Part shown: positions 37,001 to 48,704 of the stretch, one piece after another | Layout of the letters: each line of letters begins with the position of its first letter | Position numbering within the stretch: position 1 is the stretch's first letter | Origin: Balaenoptera acutorostrata | Taxonomy: Eukaryota > Chordata > Mammalia > Artiodactyla > Balaenopteridae | Assembly: GCF_949987535.1 (NCBI RefSeq) | Contig: NC_080073.1 | Location: forward strand, 22,812,116-22,876,115 | Reading direction: 5' to 3' | DNA length: 64,000 bases | Position numbers and translations under genes: made by a program | The notes under the pieces: generated by a model | What the model was told of the DNA's origin: nothing | Seen by the model: only the letters and a program-made list of their open reading frames with translations | Databases searched by the model: none

Positions 37001-37845
37001 TCTTTTTTGATCCACCTCCTAGAGTAATGGAAATAAAAACAAAAATAAACAAATGGGACCTAATGAAACTTCAAAGCTTTTGCACAGCAAAGGAAACCAT
37101 AAACAAGACGAAAAGACAACCCTCAGAATGGGAGAAAATATTTGCAAATGAATCAACGGACAAAGGATTAATCTCCAAAATATATAAACAGCTCATTCAG
37201 CTCAATATCAAAGAAACAAACACCCCAATCCAAAAATGGGCAGAAGACCTAAATAGACATTTCTCCAAAGAAGACATACAGACGGCCACGAAGCACATGA
37301 AAAGATGCTCAACATCACTAATCATTAGAGAAATGCAAATCAAAACTACAATGAGGTATCACCTCACACCAGTTAGAATGGGCATCATCAGAAAATCTAC
37401 AAACAACAAATGCTGGAGAGGGTGTGGAGAAAAGGGAACCCTCTTGCACTGTTGGTGGGAATGTAAATTGATACAGCCACTATGGAGAACAATATGGAGG
37501 TTCCTTAAAAAACTAAAAATAGAATTACCATATGACCCAGCAATCCCACTACTGGGCATATACCCAGAGAAAACCGTAATTCAAAAAGACACATGCACCC
37601 GAATGTTCATTGCAGCACTATTTACAATAGCCAGGTCATGGAAGCAACCTAAATGCCCATCAACAGACGAATGGCTAAAGAAGATGTGGTACATATATAC
37701 AATGGAATATTACTCAGCCCTAAAAAGGAACGAAATTGAGTCATTTGTTGAGACGTGGATGGATCTAGAGACTGTCATACAGAGTGAAGCAAGTCAGAAA
37801 GAGAAAAACAAATATCGTATATTAATGCATATATGTGGAACCTAG
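34027..37845 (+). CDS. LINE-1 ORF2 protein (EN + RT), intact
   Basis: 1272 codons, close to the 1275 of human ORF2p. The protein nicks target DNA and primes reverse transcription there. The apurinic-type endonuclease (about residues 1-239) keeps its catalytic set: N13, E42 in 'QETH', D144 and N146 in 'GDFN', D204 in 'IDHILG', D228-H229 in 'SDHN'. The reverse transcriptase (about 450-770) has 'SPGPDGF', '[10 protein letters not shown]', '[11 protein letters not shown]' and the active site F699-A-D-D702. The C-terminal Cys-rich motif C1129-x3-C1133-x7-H1141-x4-C1146 is complete. About 16 residues differ from the copy at 50872-54690. Several are private to this copy (such as Lys for Glu in 'ETKKT' and 'NDKKS', Cys for Tyr in 'RTCGQ'). 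Open and motif-complete, so possibly functional; some substitutions may be harmful. Confidence 0.93.
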   Translation: MVIGTYISIITLNVNGLNAPTKRHRLAEWIQKQDPYICCLQETHFRPRDTYRLKVRGWKKIFHANGNQKKAGVAILISDKIDFKIKNVTRDKEGHYIMIQGSIQEEDITIINIYAPNIGAPQYIRQLLTAIKEEIDSNTIIVGDFNTSLTPMDRSSKMKINKETQALNDTIDQIDLIDIYRTFHPKTADYTFFSSAHGTFSRIDHILGHKSSLSKFKKIEIISSIFSDHNAMRLEMNYREKNVKKTNTWRLNNTLLNNQEITEEIKQEIKKYLETNDNENTTTQNLWDAAKAVLRGKFIAIQAYLKKQEKSQVNNLTLHLKKLEKEEQTKPKVSRRKEIIKIRAEINEIETKKTIAKINKTKSWFFEKINKIDKPLARLIKKKRERTQINKIRNEKGEVTTDTAEIQNILRDYYKQLYANKMDNLEEMDKFLERYNLPRLNQEETENMNRPITSNEIETVIKNLPTNKSPGPDGFTGEFYQTFREELTPILLKLFQKIAEEGTLPNSFYEATITLIPKPDKDTTKKENYRPISLMNIDAKILNKILANRIQQHIKRIIHHDQVGFIPGMQGFFNICKSINVIHHINKLKKKNHMIISIDAEKAFDKIQHPFLIKTLQKVGIEGTYLNIIKAIYDKPTANIILNGEKLKAFPLRSGTRQGCPLSPLLFNIVLEVLATAIREEKEIKGIQIGKEEVKLSLFADDMILYIENPKTATRKLLELINEYGKVAGYKINAQKSLAFLYTNDKKSEREIMETLPFTIATKRIKYLGINLPRETKDLYAENYKTLMKEIKDDTNRWRDIPCSWIGRINIVKMSILPKAIYRFNAIPIKLPMAFFTELEQIILKFVWRHKRPRIAKAVLRQKNGAGGIRLPDFRLYYKATVIKTIWYWHKNRNIDQWNKIESPEINPRTCGQLIYDKGGKDIQWRKDSLFNKWCWENWTATCKRMKLEYSLTPYTKINSKWIRDLNIRLDTIKLLEENIGRTLFDINHSKIFFDPPPRVMEIKTKINKWDLMKLQSFCTAKETINKTKRQPSEWEKIFANESTDKGLISKIYKQLIQLNIKETNTPIQKWAEDLNRHFSKEDIQTATKHMKRCSTSLIIREMQIKTTMRYHLTPVRMGIIRKSTNNKCWRGCGEKGTLLHCWWECKLIQPLWRTIWRFLKKLKIELPYDPAIPLLGIYPEKTVIQKDTCTRMFIAALFTIARSWKQPKCPSTDEWLKKMWYIYTMEYYSALKRNEIESFVETWMDLETVIQSEASQKEKNKYRILMHICGT

Positions 37846-38050
37846 AAAAATGGTACAGATGACCCAGTTTGCAGGGCAGAAGTTGAGACACAGATGTAGA
37901 GAATGGACATATGGACACCAAGGGGGGAAAACTGCGGTGAGGTGGGGATGGTGGTGTGCTGAATTGGGCGATTGGGATTGACATGTATACACTGATGTGT
38001 ATAAAACTGATGCCTAATAAGAACCTGCAGTATAAAAAAACAAACAAAAC
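37846..38050 (+). other. L1 3' UTR and first A-rich end
   Basis: It runs from the ORF2 stop through 'gaattgggcgattgggattg' to 'cctgcagtataaaaaaacaa'. This 3' UTR type is shared with the copies at 50.4 kb and 57.8 kb and differs from that of the older L1s at 18-25 kb and 44-48 kb. Confidence 0.8.
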
Positions 38051-38074
38051 AACTAATACTAAACTTTCATTGGG

Positions 38075-38315
38075 TTATTTGTATGGAAATATGTTAATAT
38101 AAATGTTTCAGATATTACATGAAATTTCTAAAAATCTTATATTTGTATTTGTATGGAAATATGTATGGAAATATGTTAATATAAATGTTTCAGACATTAC
38201 ATGAAATTTCTAAAAATCTTATATTTGTATTTGTATGGAAATATGTATGGAAATATGTTAATATAAATGTTTCAGACATTACAGGAAACTTCTAAAAATC
38301 TTATATGTTCTGGTA
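38075..38315 (+). repeat. Three tandem 82-bp units in the transduced tail
   Basis: The marker 'gtttcaga' recurs at 38105, 38187 and 38269, exactly 82 bases apart. Units share 'ggaaatatgttaatataaat' and 'cttctaaaaatcttatat' or close variants; the last diverges ('ttacaggaaac'). The same three units with the same spacing lie, inverted, at about 50432-50640. Confidence 0.9.
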
Positions 38316-38948
38316 TAATGTTATAAGTAATAATCCTAGTTATTACTTTAAAATGTATATCTCAGAAATAACTAATTTTCTTGTCAACTGCATTATTATG
38401 AACTTTCATCAAATCTTTAACCATGGTCATTTTTAAGTCTTTTGTCATTTACAGACAGTTCTGGGTGTACTCTGATGATTTTGCAAATATGTTCCTATAA
38501 AAGGGTTTCATCTTCAAGAAATTCATGGAAAACACTCTGACAAGTACAGGTTTCTGGTAACTGACTGTACTGCTGAACTGAATGAATAAGCATTTTCAGA
38601 ACTCTAATGAAAAACTGATGAACTCATAAAAGTGCTAACAAAAGATCAAGATGAAAAAAAAAATTAATTACATGGGACTGAGTGAACTGATGAGGATGAG
38701 TATAATTTTTGTGACTTTCTGTCTGAATTAAAAAAAAAAAATCCCACAAGGACTCAGAGGCAAAGAATATACAAATCAATTTTCACTGCAAAGTAAAGGA
38801 GCTGTTACAGTGGAGGATTACTGGACTGAATGTCAATATTATGACATAGTATGAGTGTGTTTCATGTTTGGTAATTGCAATCATTGTTGCTTTTGTTGTG
38901 GTCATCCATGTACAATGCTTGGTGTCAGTCTATTTATCTCTTGTAAAA

Positions 38949-38976
38949 ATAAAATACAGTGTGTGTGTGTGTGTGT
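38949..38976 (+). terminator. Candidate polyadenylation signal plus GT-rich element
   Basis: AATAAA at 38949-38954 is followed after 4 bases by (GT)9. This resembles the signal plus downstream element of a gene 3' end, carried along in the transduced tail. The spacing is tighter than usual, so use is uncertain. Confidence 0.4.
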
Positions 38977-39126
38977 GGAAAAAATAAAAATAAAAAAATA
39001 AAAACCCGTGAAACAAAAAAAAACAAAAAACAAACAAACAAACAAAAAAAGAATGGGTCCATATAAATCAATAATTAAAACAAGAATTGATTAAGTTCCA
39101 AAAAAAAAAAAAAATGCAAGGGACAG

Positions 39127-39440
39127 AGAAACTGATTAAATGAAACCATGAGGATACCAGCAAAATCTAGGCCTCAGAAACTCTACATTAATTCAACACA
39201 TAAATACTAAGGAAAAAGTAAGGGAAAGAGAGGGGGTAATCTGTGGATTAAAAGAGATGATACAAATCAGCTAATGGCAATGTATGGACCTTATTTAGAA
39301 CTTCATTCAAGAAAACTGAAAATTAAAAATAAATTCATAAGGCAATCAGGGACATTTAAATATTGAGTGGATGTCTGATGGCATTTGGAAATTACTATCA
39401 TTTATTTGGTATAAGAATCACACTGGTACTTTTTGTTATT
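39127..39440. other. No gene recognised; right flank of young L1
   Basis: Flanking DNA between the target-site duplication and an old L1. Nothing else visible. Confidence 0.45.
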
Positions 39441-39446
39441 AATAAA

Positions 39447-42370
39447 CTTTATTTTTTAGAGCAGTTTTAGATTCACAACAAAATTGAGCAGGAGGTACAG
39501 AGAGTTCCATATACATACAACTTCCTCTGCTATGCACATTCCTCACCAGAATCGTACACTTGTCACAATCAATGAATCTATGCTGATAGATTCATCACCC
39601 AAAGTCCATAATTTACATTAGGGTTTACTCTTGTTGTTATACATTTTACGAGTTTTGATAAATGCAAATTGACATGTATCCACCATTGTAGTATCATAAA
39701 GAATTGTTTCACTGTCCTAAAAGTCCCCTGTGCTCTGCCTATTCATCTCTCCCTCTCCCTACCCTCTGGCAACCACTAATATTTTTACTGTCTCTAAATA
39801 GTTTTGCCTTTTCCAGAATGTCATATAGCAGGAATCATACAATATATGGCCTTTTCAGATTGGCTTTATCCACTTAGCAACGTGCATTTAAGTTTCTTCC
39901 ATGTCTTTTTGTGACTTGATGGCTCATTTATTTTTAGCACTGAATAATATTCCGTTGTCTGAATGTAATACCACGGTTTATCCATTCACCTACTGAAGGA
40001 AATCTTGATTGCTTCTAATTATGAATAAAGCTCCAGGTGCAGGTTTTTGTGAGGACATAAGTTTTAAATTCATTTGGGTAAATACCAAGGAGCGTTCTTG
40101 CTGGATCATATGTTAAGAGTATGTTTAGTCTTGTAAGAAACGGTCAAACTGTCTTCCAAAGTGGCTGCAGCATTTTGCATTCCCAAAAGCAATGAATGAG
40201 AGTTCCTCATGCCCCACATCCTCACCAGCGTTTGGTGTTGTCATTGCTTTGGATTTTGACCTTTCTAATCAGTGCGAAGTTAGTGAAATCTCATTTTTTT
40301 TTAACCTTTTTCGTTTTCGTTTCCCTGATGTCATAGGATGTGAAGCATCTTTTCAAGTGTTTATTTACCATTGGTATATTTTCTTTGATGAGGCTAAGGT
40401 CTGTGGTGCATTTTTTAATCGGATTATTTTCTTATTTTTGAGCCTTAAGAGTTCTTTATATGTTTTGGATAACAGTCCTTTATCAGATGTATCTTCTGCA
40501 ATATTTTCTCCCAGGCTGTGGCTTGTCTTCTCATTCTCTTGACACTGTATTTCAAAAGGCAGAACTTTTTAATTTTAATGAAGTCCAGCTTATTATTTCT
40601 TTCATGGATTGTGCCTTTGGAGGTGGTGTAACTCAAAAGCCAACACCATATCTAGGATCACCTAGATTTTCTCCTATGTTATCTTCCAGGAGTTTTGTAG
40701 TTTTACATTTTGCACTTAGGTCTCTGATTCAACTTGACTTTACTTTGTGAAGGATGTAAGGTCTCTGTCTAGATTCATTTTTTTGCATATGGTTGTCCAG
40801 TTGTTCCAGCAACATTTGTTGTAAAGACTATCTTTGCTCCATTGTATTGCCTTTGTTCCTTTGTCAAAGATCAGTTGCCTATATGTATAATATATAGGCC
40901 TATTTCTGCCCTTCACATTTTGTTACATTGATCTATTTGTCAATCCTTTCACCAATACCACTCTCTTGATTACTATTCCTTTATAGGAAGTCCTGAAAAT
41001 CGGGTGGTGTCAGTCCCCCAATTTTGTTCTTCTCTTTTAATACTGAGTTAGCTATTATGGATATTTTGCCTGACAATTTAAATTTTAGAGACAGTTTGTG
41101 GAAATCCACAAAATAATTTGCTGGGATTTTTATTGGGATTGAATTGAATCTAAAGATTAGACTAAGAAGAACAAACAACCTTATCCATGAGTATGAAATA
41201 TCTCTCCATTCATTTAGTTCATCTGTGATATCTTTCACCAGAATTTTACAGTTTTCCTCATATAGATTGTATACATATTTTGTTAGATGTATACGTAGGT
41301 ATTTTATTTGGGGGGTGGTTAATGTACGTAATAATGTGTTTTTAATTTCAATTCTACATGTTCATTGCTCATATATAGGAAAGTGATTTATTTCTGTATA
41401 TTAACCTTGCTATAATTACTTATTAGTCCCAGGAGTTATTTTTTGTCAGTTCCTTCAGATGTTCTACATAGAAGATATTTTCATCTGCAAACAAAGACAG
41501 TTTTATTTCTTCCTTCCCAATCTGTATACCTTTCATTTTATTTTCTTGTCTCATTGCATTAGCCAGGACTTCCAGTACCATGTTGAAAAGCAGTGGTGAA
41601 AGGGAATATCCTTGCCTTGTTTCTGATCTTAGCAGAAAAGTTTCAAGTTTCTCATCATTAATTATGACGTTAGCTGTAGGGTTTTTGTGGATATTCTTTA
41701 TCAATTTGAGGAAGTTCCACTCTATTCCTAGACTGTTGAGAGTTTTTATCATAAATGTGTGTTGGATTTTGTTAAATGATTTTTCCGTGTTTATTGATAT
41801 GATAATGTGTAGCTACCTTTCTGTTATTGATTACGAGTTTAATTCCACTGTGGTCTGAGAGCAGACATTATGTGATTTCTATTTTTTTAATTTGTTAAAG
41901 TGTGTTTTATGCCCCAAAGTGTGGTCTATCCTAGTGAATGTTTCATGTAAGCTTGAGAGAAATGTGTATTCCACTGTTGTGGGATGAAATAGTCTATAGA
42001 TGTCCATTATATCCAGTTGATCGTTGGTGTTGTTGAGTTCAAGTATGCCCTTACTGATTTCCTGCCTGCTGAATTCGTCCATTTATCATAGAGGGGTGTT
42101 ATAGTCTCAAACTATGAGAGTGGATTTATCTATTTCTCCTTGCAGTTCTATCAGTTTCTGTTTCTTATATTTTGATGTTCTGTTGTTAGACGCATACACA
42201 TTAAGGACTGTTACGTCCTCTTGGAGTACTGACCCCTTTATCATCATGTAATGCCCCTCTTTATCCCTGATAAATTTCTTTGCTCTGAAGTCTGCTGTAT
42301 CTGAAATTAGTATGGCTACTCCCACTTTCTTTCGACTAGTATTAGCCTGGTATATTTTTCTCCATATTTT
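39447..42370 (-). mobile_element. Ancient L1 (L1M type), reverse, heavily decayed
   Basis: In reverse, the 3' end lies at about 39447 ('actttattttttagagcagt') and the endonuclease part near 42330. Minus-strand fragments at 40445-40636, 40981-41238, 41423-41752 (with '[11 protein letters not shown]', the active-site FADD changed to FADE), 41879-42082 and 42107-42325 ('[13 protein letters not shown]') show ORF2 in the correct order with many stops. The text fits old mammalian L1M consensus. Not functional. Confidence 0.8.
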
Positions 42371-43390
42371 TGATATCTAGTATTTCTTTTGGTTTCCTTC
42401 TTGGAATTCCCATTTCACTGCTTATATTATCCGTCTATTCTTACATGTTGTCTGCTTTTTCCATTAAAGCCCTTAGCACATTAATCATAGTTTAAAAATT
42501 ACTTGTCTGATCATTCCAACATTCTTGTCATAGCTGACTCTGATTCTGATGCTTGCTCTGTCTCTTCAAACTATGTTTTTTGCCTTTTAGTATGCCTTGT
42601 AATTTTTTGTTGAAGAGTGTACATGATGTACTAGATATAGGAGACTACTGTAAATTGGCTTTTAGTGATATAGTAATAAGGGAGCTGGGGAGGGAAATGT
42701 TCTATAGTTCTGTGTTTAGGTCTCAGTCTATGAGCCTGTGCCTCTGGCCTGTGAACTTCACAAGTACTTCTCAGGGCTTTTTCTCCCCACTTTCTTGGGA
42801 CAGGATGGCTACAGGGGGTTGAAGTTGGGGATTTCCCTATGCCCAGAGCATTTAGGCTCTGATAAAACCTCTGCAGGTTAGGCTCTGATAAAATAGCTTC
42901 TCCTGAGGGCAAGCCTTGTTGAGAAGAACAGAATGCTCTGGTGTATTTCGAAATGATTCCTTTTCCCTTTCCTTTTTCAGAAGCACATGGGGATTTTTCT
43001 CCAGTATTCACTGTGAGGACCTGATAGAGCTCCTGGAGGTAAAATTAACAAAAATGTGGGGACCCCCATAAGACTGGGTCCCCCTGGAGTTTTTGTTTCT
43101 CAGAGTTGTCCACACTGAGCCTCCAGCAATTCACCAATTACAGTTCAGGTTTTCCTACCTGGCACTGGTTCCCAAGGGGATTTCTGCTTGTGGGTTTCTG
43201 CTCTGGTAAATTATGCTTCTCTGTAACCACTTACTTGTCTCTCCAATTTTGAGGTAGTGGTTTGCTTTGTGACTTCACTTCTGTGACAGATATAAAAATA
43301 GTTGTTGATTTTTCAGTTTATTCAACTTTTGACTTGTTAGGACAGAGTGGCAACTTGTAAGTTCCAGACCAGAGACTGGAAGTCTACTTT
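42371..43390 (-). repeat. Probable 5' continuation of the ancient L1
   Basis: 'cttttagtatgccttgtaat' and 'ttttttgttgaagagtgtac' resemble the reverse of old L1 5' regions, but I could not follow ORF1. Opposing open frames 42553-42822 (+) and 42631-43011 (-) overlap and have no recognised domain. Confidence 0.4.
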
Positions 43391-44315
43391 GTTTTTAAAA
43401 GGAGTTGTTATCTTTTAAAGTTACATGCAGAAATATTTATAGATAAAATAATATAATATCAAGGATGCCTCAAAATAATCTAAGAGAAAGGGGATATAGA
43501 TGAAACAAGATCGGCCATCAGTTGATCACTGTTGAGTTGGTGTTTGGTAGATCATTCTCTATACTTTGTATTCATTTTCAAGTTTTCAAAATATTTTTTT
43601 CCTCTCTGATGAAATTCCAATAGCTATTGGAATTGCTGACTATCTCCAACAATCAGGTCCATTTCTCTCCCTCTCTCTCCTCCCACCTTTTTCTCCAAAT
43701 AACTTGTAAATATTGAACACAGCTCAATGACAGCTTAAGAGAAAGAAAAATAACTACACCTTAGCAGTATTTCCCATCCTTCATTTACACTACACCTATA
43801 TCTTGAATACCCCATGCTATTATCTTCATTATTTTTTTTACATTAACTCTTTTTCTTAACTTTGCTTTAAGAATGTTATGCATGAAGTCAAAAGAAAAGA
43901 GGTTCTAGCAATATTTTAATAAGTATAAAAATGAATCTCTAACCAGTAGAATAAAATGCTTTGGTTAATGTACCTCTTTAAATCAATCTGCATTATACCA
44001 GAAGATATGTGTGCTATGCTCTGGGAAATACCGCACTAGCTTGAGTGTTGGTCACAATCATGGAGAGGTACATAAACACCCGCCCCCACCCACAGCGCTT
44101 TCAAAAAACGTAAGTCATGTTATATCTCCCTTTTCCTGCTTTAACATTGGGAAGATGATTAAGTGGTAGAATTAGAATCTCTTATTTCTCCAGTATTGCA
44201 ATTTGTCTTAAATCTGAAGCTCTAGCAGGTATTGCACCTACTTTACTATGCAGATTCTCAATAGTTTCAGAGAATTCAACTGTTGTCCTAGCTGTCCATC
44301 AATTGAGAGAGGTAT
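43391..44315. other. No gene or clear repeat recognised
   Basis: AT-rich sequence with no supported feature. Confidence 0.4.
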
Positions 44316-47300
44316 AAATACATGCTTGCTTGGGTCACAAATCAAGCCTTGGTAAATTTAAGAAAATTGAAATCATATCAAGTTTCTTTTCTGACCGCAA
44401 CACTATAAGACTAGACATCAATTACAGGAAAAAAACTGTAAAAAAAAAAAACAAAACACATGGAGGCTAACCAATACGCTACTAAATAACCAAGAGATCA
44501 CTGAAGAAATCAAAGATGAAATCAGAAGATACCTAGAGACAAATGACAATGAAAACACGACGACCCAAAACCTATGGCATGCATCAAAAGCAGTTCTAAG
44601 AGGGAAGTTTATAGCAATACAATCCTACCTTAAGAAACAAGAAACATTTCAAATAAACAACCTAACCTTATACCTAAAGCAATTAGAGAAAGAAGAACAA
44701 AAAAACCCCAAAGTTAGCAAAAGGAAAGAAATAATAACGATTAGATCAGAAATAAATAAAAAAGAAATGAAGGAAACAATTGCAAAGATCAATAAAACTA
44801 AAAGCTGGTTCTTTGAGAAGACAAATAAAATTGATAAACCATTAGCCACATGCATCAAGAAGAAAAGGGAGAAGACTCAGGTCAATAGAATTAGAAATGA
44901 AAAAGGAGAAGTAACAACTGACACTGCAGAAATACAAAGGGTCATGAGAGATTACTACAAGCAACTATATGCCAATATAGTTCCAGAACAACCTGGAAGA
45001 AATGGACAAATTCTTAGAAAAGCACAACCTTCCGAGACTGAACCAGGAAGAAATAGAAAATATAGACAGACCAATCACAAGCACTGAAATTGAGACGGTG
45101 ATTTAAAATCTTCCAACAAACAAAAGCCCAGGACCAGATGGCTTCACAGGCAAATTCTATCAAACATTTAGAGAAGAGCTAACACCTAGCCTTCTCAAAC
45201 TCTTCCAAAATAGAGCAGAGGGAGGGACACTCCCAAACTCATTCTACAAGGCCACCATCACCCTGATACCAAAACCAGACAAAGATGTCACAAAGAAAGA
45301 AAACTACAGGCCAATATCACTGATGAACATAGATGCAAAAATCCTCAACAAAATACTAGCAAACAGAATCCAACAGCACACTAAAAGGTTCATACACCAT
45401 GATCAAGTGGGGTTTATCCCAGGAATGCAAGGATTCTTCAATATATGCAATTCAATCAATGTGATACACCATATTAACAAACTGAAGGAGAAAAACCGTA
45501 TGATCATCTCAATAGATGCAGAAAAAGCCTTCGACAAAATTCAACATCCTTTTAAGATAAAAACTCGCCAGAAAGTAGGCATAGAGGGAACCTACCTCAA
45601 CATAATAAAGGCCATATATGACAAACCCACAGCCAACATCATTCTCAGTGGCAAAAAACTGAAACCATTTCCTCTAAGATCAGGAACAAGACAAGGTTGC
45701 CCACATACACCACTATTATTCAACATAGTTTTGGAAGTTTTAGCTACAGTAATCAGAGAAGAAAAAAATAAAAGGAATCCAAACTGGAAAAGAAGAAGTA
45801 AAACTGTCACTGTTTGCAGATGACATGATACTGTACATAGAGAATCCTAAAGATGTTACCAGAAAGCTACTAGAGCTAATCAATGAATTTGTAAAGTAGC
45901 AGGATACAAAATTAATGCACAGAAATCTCTTGCATTCCTATACACTAATGATGAAAAATCTGAAAGAGAAATTAAAGAAATACTCCTATTTACCATTGTA
46001 ACAAAAAGAATAAAATGCCTAGGAATAAACCTACCTAAGGAGACAAAAGACCTGTATGCAGAAAACTATAAGACACTGATGAAAGAAATTAAAGATGATA
46101 TAAACAGATGGAGAGATATACCATGTTGTTGGATTGGAAAAATCAGCATTGTAAAAATGACTATATTACCCAAAGCAATCTACAGATTCAATGCAATCCC
46201 TATCAAACTACCAATGGCATTTTTCACAGAACTAGAACAAAAAATTTCACAGTTTGAATGGAAACACAAACAACCCCGAACAGCCAAAGCAATCTTGAGA
46301 AAGAAAAACGGAGCTGGAGGAATCAGGTTCCCAGACTTCAGACTATACTACAAAGCTACAGTAATCAAGACAGTATGGTACTGGCACAAAAACAGAAATG
46401 TAGATCAATGGAACAGGATAGAAAGCCCAGAGATAAACCCACGCACATATGGTCACCTTATCTTTGATAAAGGAGGCTAGAATATACAATGGTGCTCTTC
46501 AATAAGTGGTGCTGGGAAAGCTGGACAGCTACATGTAAAAGAATGAAATTAGAACACTCCCTAACACCATATACAAAAATAAAGTCAAAATGGATTAAAG
46601 ATCTAAATGTAAGGCCAGACACTATAAAACTCTTAGAGAAAAACATAGGCAGGTCACTCTATGACATAAATCACAGCAAGATCCTTTTTGACCCACCTCC
46701 TAGAGAAATGGAAATAAAAAGAAAAATAAATAAATGGGACCTAATGAAACTTGAAACCATAAACAAGACGAAGAGACAACCCTCAGAATGGGAGAAAATA
46801 TTTGCAAACGAAGCAACTGACAAAGGATTAATCTCCAAAATTTACAAGCAGCTCATGCAGCTCAATACCAAAAAAACCAAACAACCCAATCCAAAAATGG
46901 GCAGAAGACCTCAACAGGTACTTCTCCAAAGAAGATATACAGATTGCCAACAAACAATGAAAGGATGCTCAACATCACTAATCATTGGAGAAATGCAAAT
47001 CAAAACAATGATGTATCACCTCACACTGGTCAGAATGGCCATCATCAAAAAATTTACAAACAGTAAATGCTGGAGAGGGTGTGGAGAAAAGGGAACCCTC
47101 TTGCACTGTTGGTGGGAATGTAAATTGATACAGCCATTATGGAGAGCAGTATGGAGGTTCCTTAAAAAACTAAAGATATAACTACCATATGACCCAGCAA
47201 TCCCACTACTGGGCATATACCCTGAGAAAACCATAATTCAAAAAGGGTCATGTACCACAATATTCATCGCAGCACTATTTACAATAGCCAGGACATGGAA

Positions 47301-47910
47301 GCAACCTAAGTGTCCATTGACAGATGAATGGATAAATAAGACGTGGCACATATATACAATGGAATATTACTCAGCCATAAAAAAATGAAATTGAGTTATT
47401 TGTAGTGAGGTGATGGACCTAGAATCTGTCATACAGAGTGAAGTAAGTCAGAAAGAGAAAAAGAAGTACTGTATGTTAACACATATATATGGAATCTAAA
47501 ATAAAAGAAAAATGCTTCAGAAGAACCTAGGGGCAGGACAGGAATAAAGACGCAGATGTAGAGAATGGACTTGAGGACATGGGGAGGGGGAAGGGTAAGC
47601 TGGGACGAAGTGAGAGAGTAGCATTGACATATATACACTACCAGATGTAAAATAGATAGCTAGTGGGAAGCAGCCGCATAGCGCAGGGAGATCAGCTCGG
47701 TGCTTTGTGACCACCCAGAGGGGTTGGATAGGGAGGGTGGGAGGGAGATGCAAGAGGGAGGAGATATGGGGATATATGTATACATATAGCTGATTCACTT
47801 CATTATACAGCAGAAACTAACACAACATTGTAAAGCAATTATACTCCAATAAAGATGTTAAAAAATAAATAAATAAAATAAAATAAAATAAAATAAATAC
47901 ATGTTTGCTT
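44316..47910 (+). mobile_element. 5'-truncated L1 of the older subfamily, with TSD
   Basis: The insertion is flanked by 'aaatacatgcttgctt' (44316-44331) and 'aaatacatgtttgctt' (47895-47910), one mismatch in 16. It begins inside the ORF2 endonuclease domain ('gggtcacaaatcaagccttg') and ends with the older 3' UTR, 'agctgattcacttcattata', 'ccaataaagatgtta' and a (TAAAA)n tail. Confidence 0.9.
44335..47500 (+). pseudogene. L1 ORF2 remnant, truncated and broken
   Basis: Open pieces lie at 44767-45087, 45323-45823, 46079-46480 and 46489-47181. Versus the intact copies it has a frameshift near 45060-45110, another near 45770-45830 just before the 'FADD' block, a stop in 'ggaggctagaat' at about 46478, a small deletion at about 46490 and a 24-base-scale loss at about 46752 ('acttgaaaccataaac'). 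The Cys-rich '[14 protein letters not shown]' is kept near 47070-47110. It lacks most of the endonuclease, so it was dead on arrival. Confidence 0.85.
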
Positions 47911-48477
47911 CTTGAGAGATGTTTCAGGACTTCAGAAAAAAGAAAACTGCTACTTTGTATTCAGTTTGTTTTTAATTTATCTTAAAAGAGAACTCGGAAT
48001 GAATTGATCACAGAGGATGGCATTTCGTTTCTGAATGTGGTCATGTAAAAATCAATGTACATATAAACACATCAATCCATATCAACTGTGCCTGGAGTTT
48101 TTGGTTCTTTTTTCCTCCTAGATTAAGTTTTCTTTCATTGAATCAGTGCTTTAGAGACCTTGAGGGGGAAAAAAAAATAGACGAGAGTGAAAGCTTAGAC
48201 TCTGATTAAATCTTACAGACAAATGGCAATTCTTTGTTTCTTTGGTCACTGCAGTGCAATAGGACCAGCATCTTACTGATTATAAGAAAGTAAATGCACC
48301 CATAAATTGGTCACCACCACCATTAAAACCTGAGCATTTACTGATAGGAACCCAATAAAGTCCATGAAATCCATGCAAGAAAATGCTTCTGAAATTGAGT
48401 GAGTATTGAGTACTGGAACTTTATAAAAAGCAACCAGGAAAACTTCCATAAATGCATCAGGCTTTTAAATTAGCCTT
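47911..48477. other. No gene or clear repeat recognised
   Basis: Nothing supported on either strand. Confidence 0.4.
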
Positions 48478-48704
48478 AAAATAATGAACGTCAACAACTG
48501 ATGGGAAGATACTTTATAGCACAGGGAACTCTACCTAATGCACTGTGGTAACCTAAATGGGAGGGAAGTCCAAAAGGGAGGGGAGATCTGTATGTGTATG
48601 GCTGATTCATTTTCTTGTGCAGTGGAGGCTAATACAACACTGTAAAGCAACCCTACCCCAATAAAAATTAATTTAAAAAAAAAAGAGAAAATAATGAACA
48701 TCAA
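48478..48704 (+). mobile_element. Short L1 3'-end insertion with TSD
   Basis: About 190 bp of the old-type L1 end: 'gtatggctgattcattttct', 'ggctaatacaacactgtaaa', 'ccccaataaaaattaattt' plus A run. It is flanked by 'aaaataatgaacgtcaa' (48478-48494) and 'aaaataatgaacatcaa' (48688-48704), one mismatch in 17. No coding. Confidence 0.85.

Larger units (their letters stand above)
38051..39099 (+). other. 3'-transduced sequence of the L1 (about 1.05 kb)
   Basis: Non-L1 DNA between the L1's own A-rich end and its terminal poly(A). Parts: three 82-bp tandem units (about 38075-38300); AT-rich text with UTR-like character (38300-38945); an AATAAA at 38949-38954 next to a (GT)9 run at 38959-38976; A-rich text at 38977-39050; a last 50-bp unique piece ('gaatgggtccatataaatca'). 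The first 230 bp also follow the L1 at 50 kb; the rest does not. Several A-rich joints suggest more than one round of read-through. The origin of the UTR-like part is not recognised. No long open frame occurs. Confidence 0.75.
32151..39126 (+). mobile_element. Full-length young L1 with intact ORFs and long 3' tail
   Basis: The insertion is bracketed by a 17-bp duplication, 'aaaaatgaaagggacag' at 32151-32167 and 'aaaaatgcaagggacag' at 39110-39126 (16 of 17 identical). Inside are a complete 5' end with a YY1-like site, an 895-bp 5' UTR, open ORF1, a 58-bp spacer, open ORF2, a short 3' UTR and A-rich end near 38030-38050. Then comes about 1.06 kb of non-L1 sequence and a final run of 15 A ending at 39114. 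The bottom-strand nick at TTTTT/GA fits the L1 endonuclease preference. This layout describes an L1 that moved with 3' flanking DNA of its source locus. Both ORFs are uninterrupted, so it may still be competent; activity is not shown. Confidence 0.9.

Noticed and set aside
38075..38315. CRISPR-like or satellite array
   Set aside because: Three head-to-tail 82-bp units without spacers, in a mammalian L1 tail. It is a small tandem duplication, not CRISPR.
38300..38760. Possible coding remnant of a captured gene in the L1 tail
   Set aside because: Short stretches look translatable (for example an open run ending near 38587) but frames break and I recognise no protein. Kept only as UTR-like sequence.
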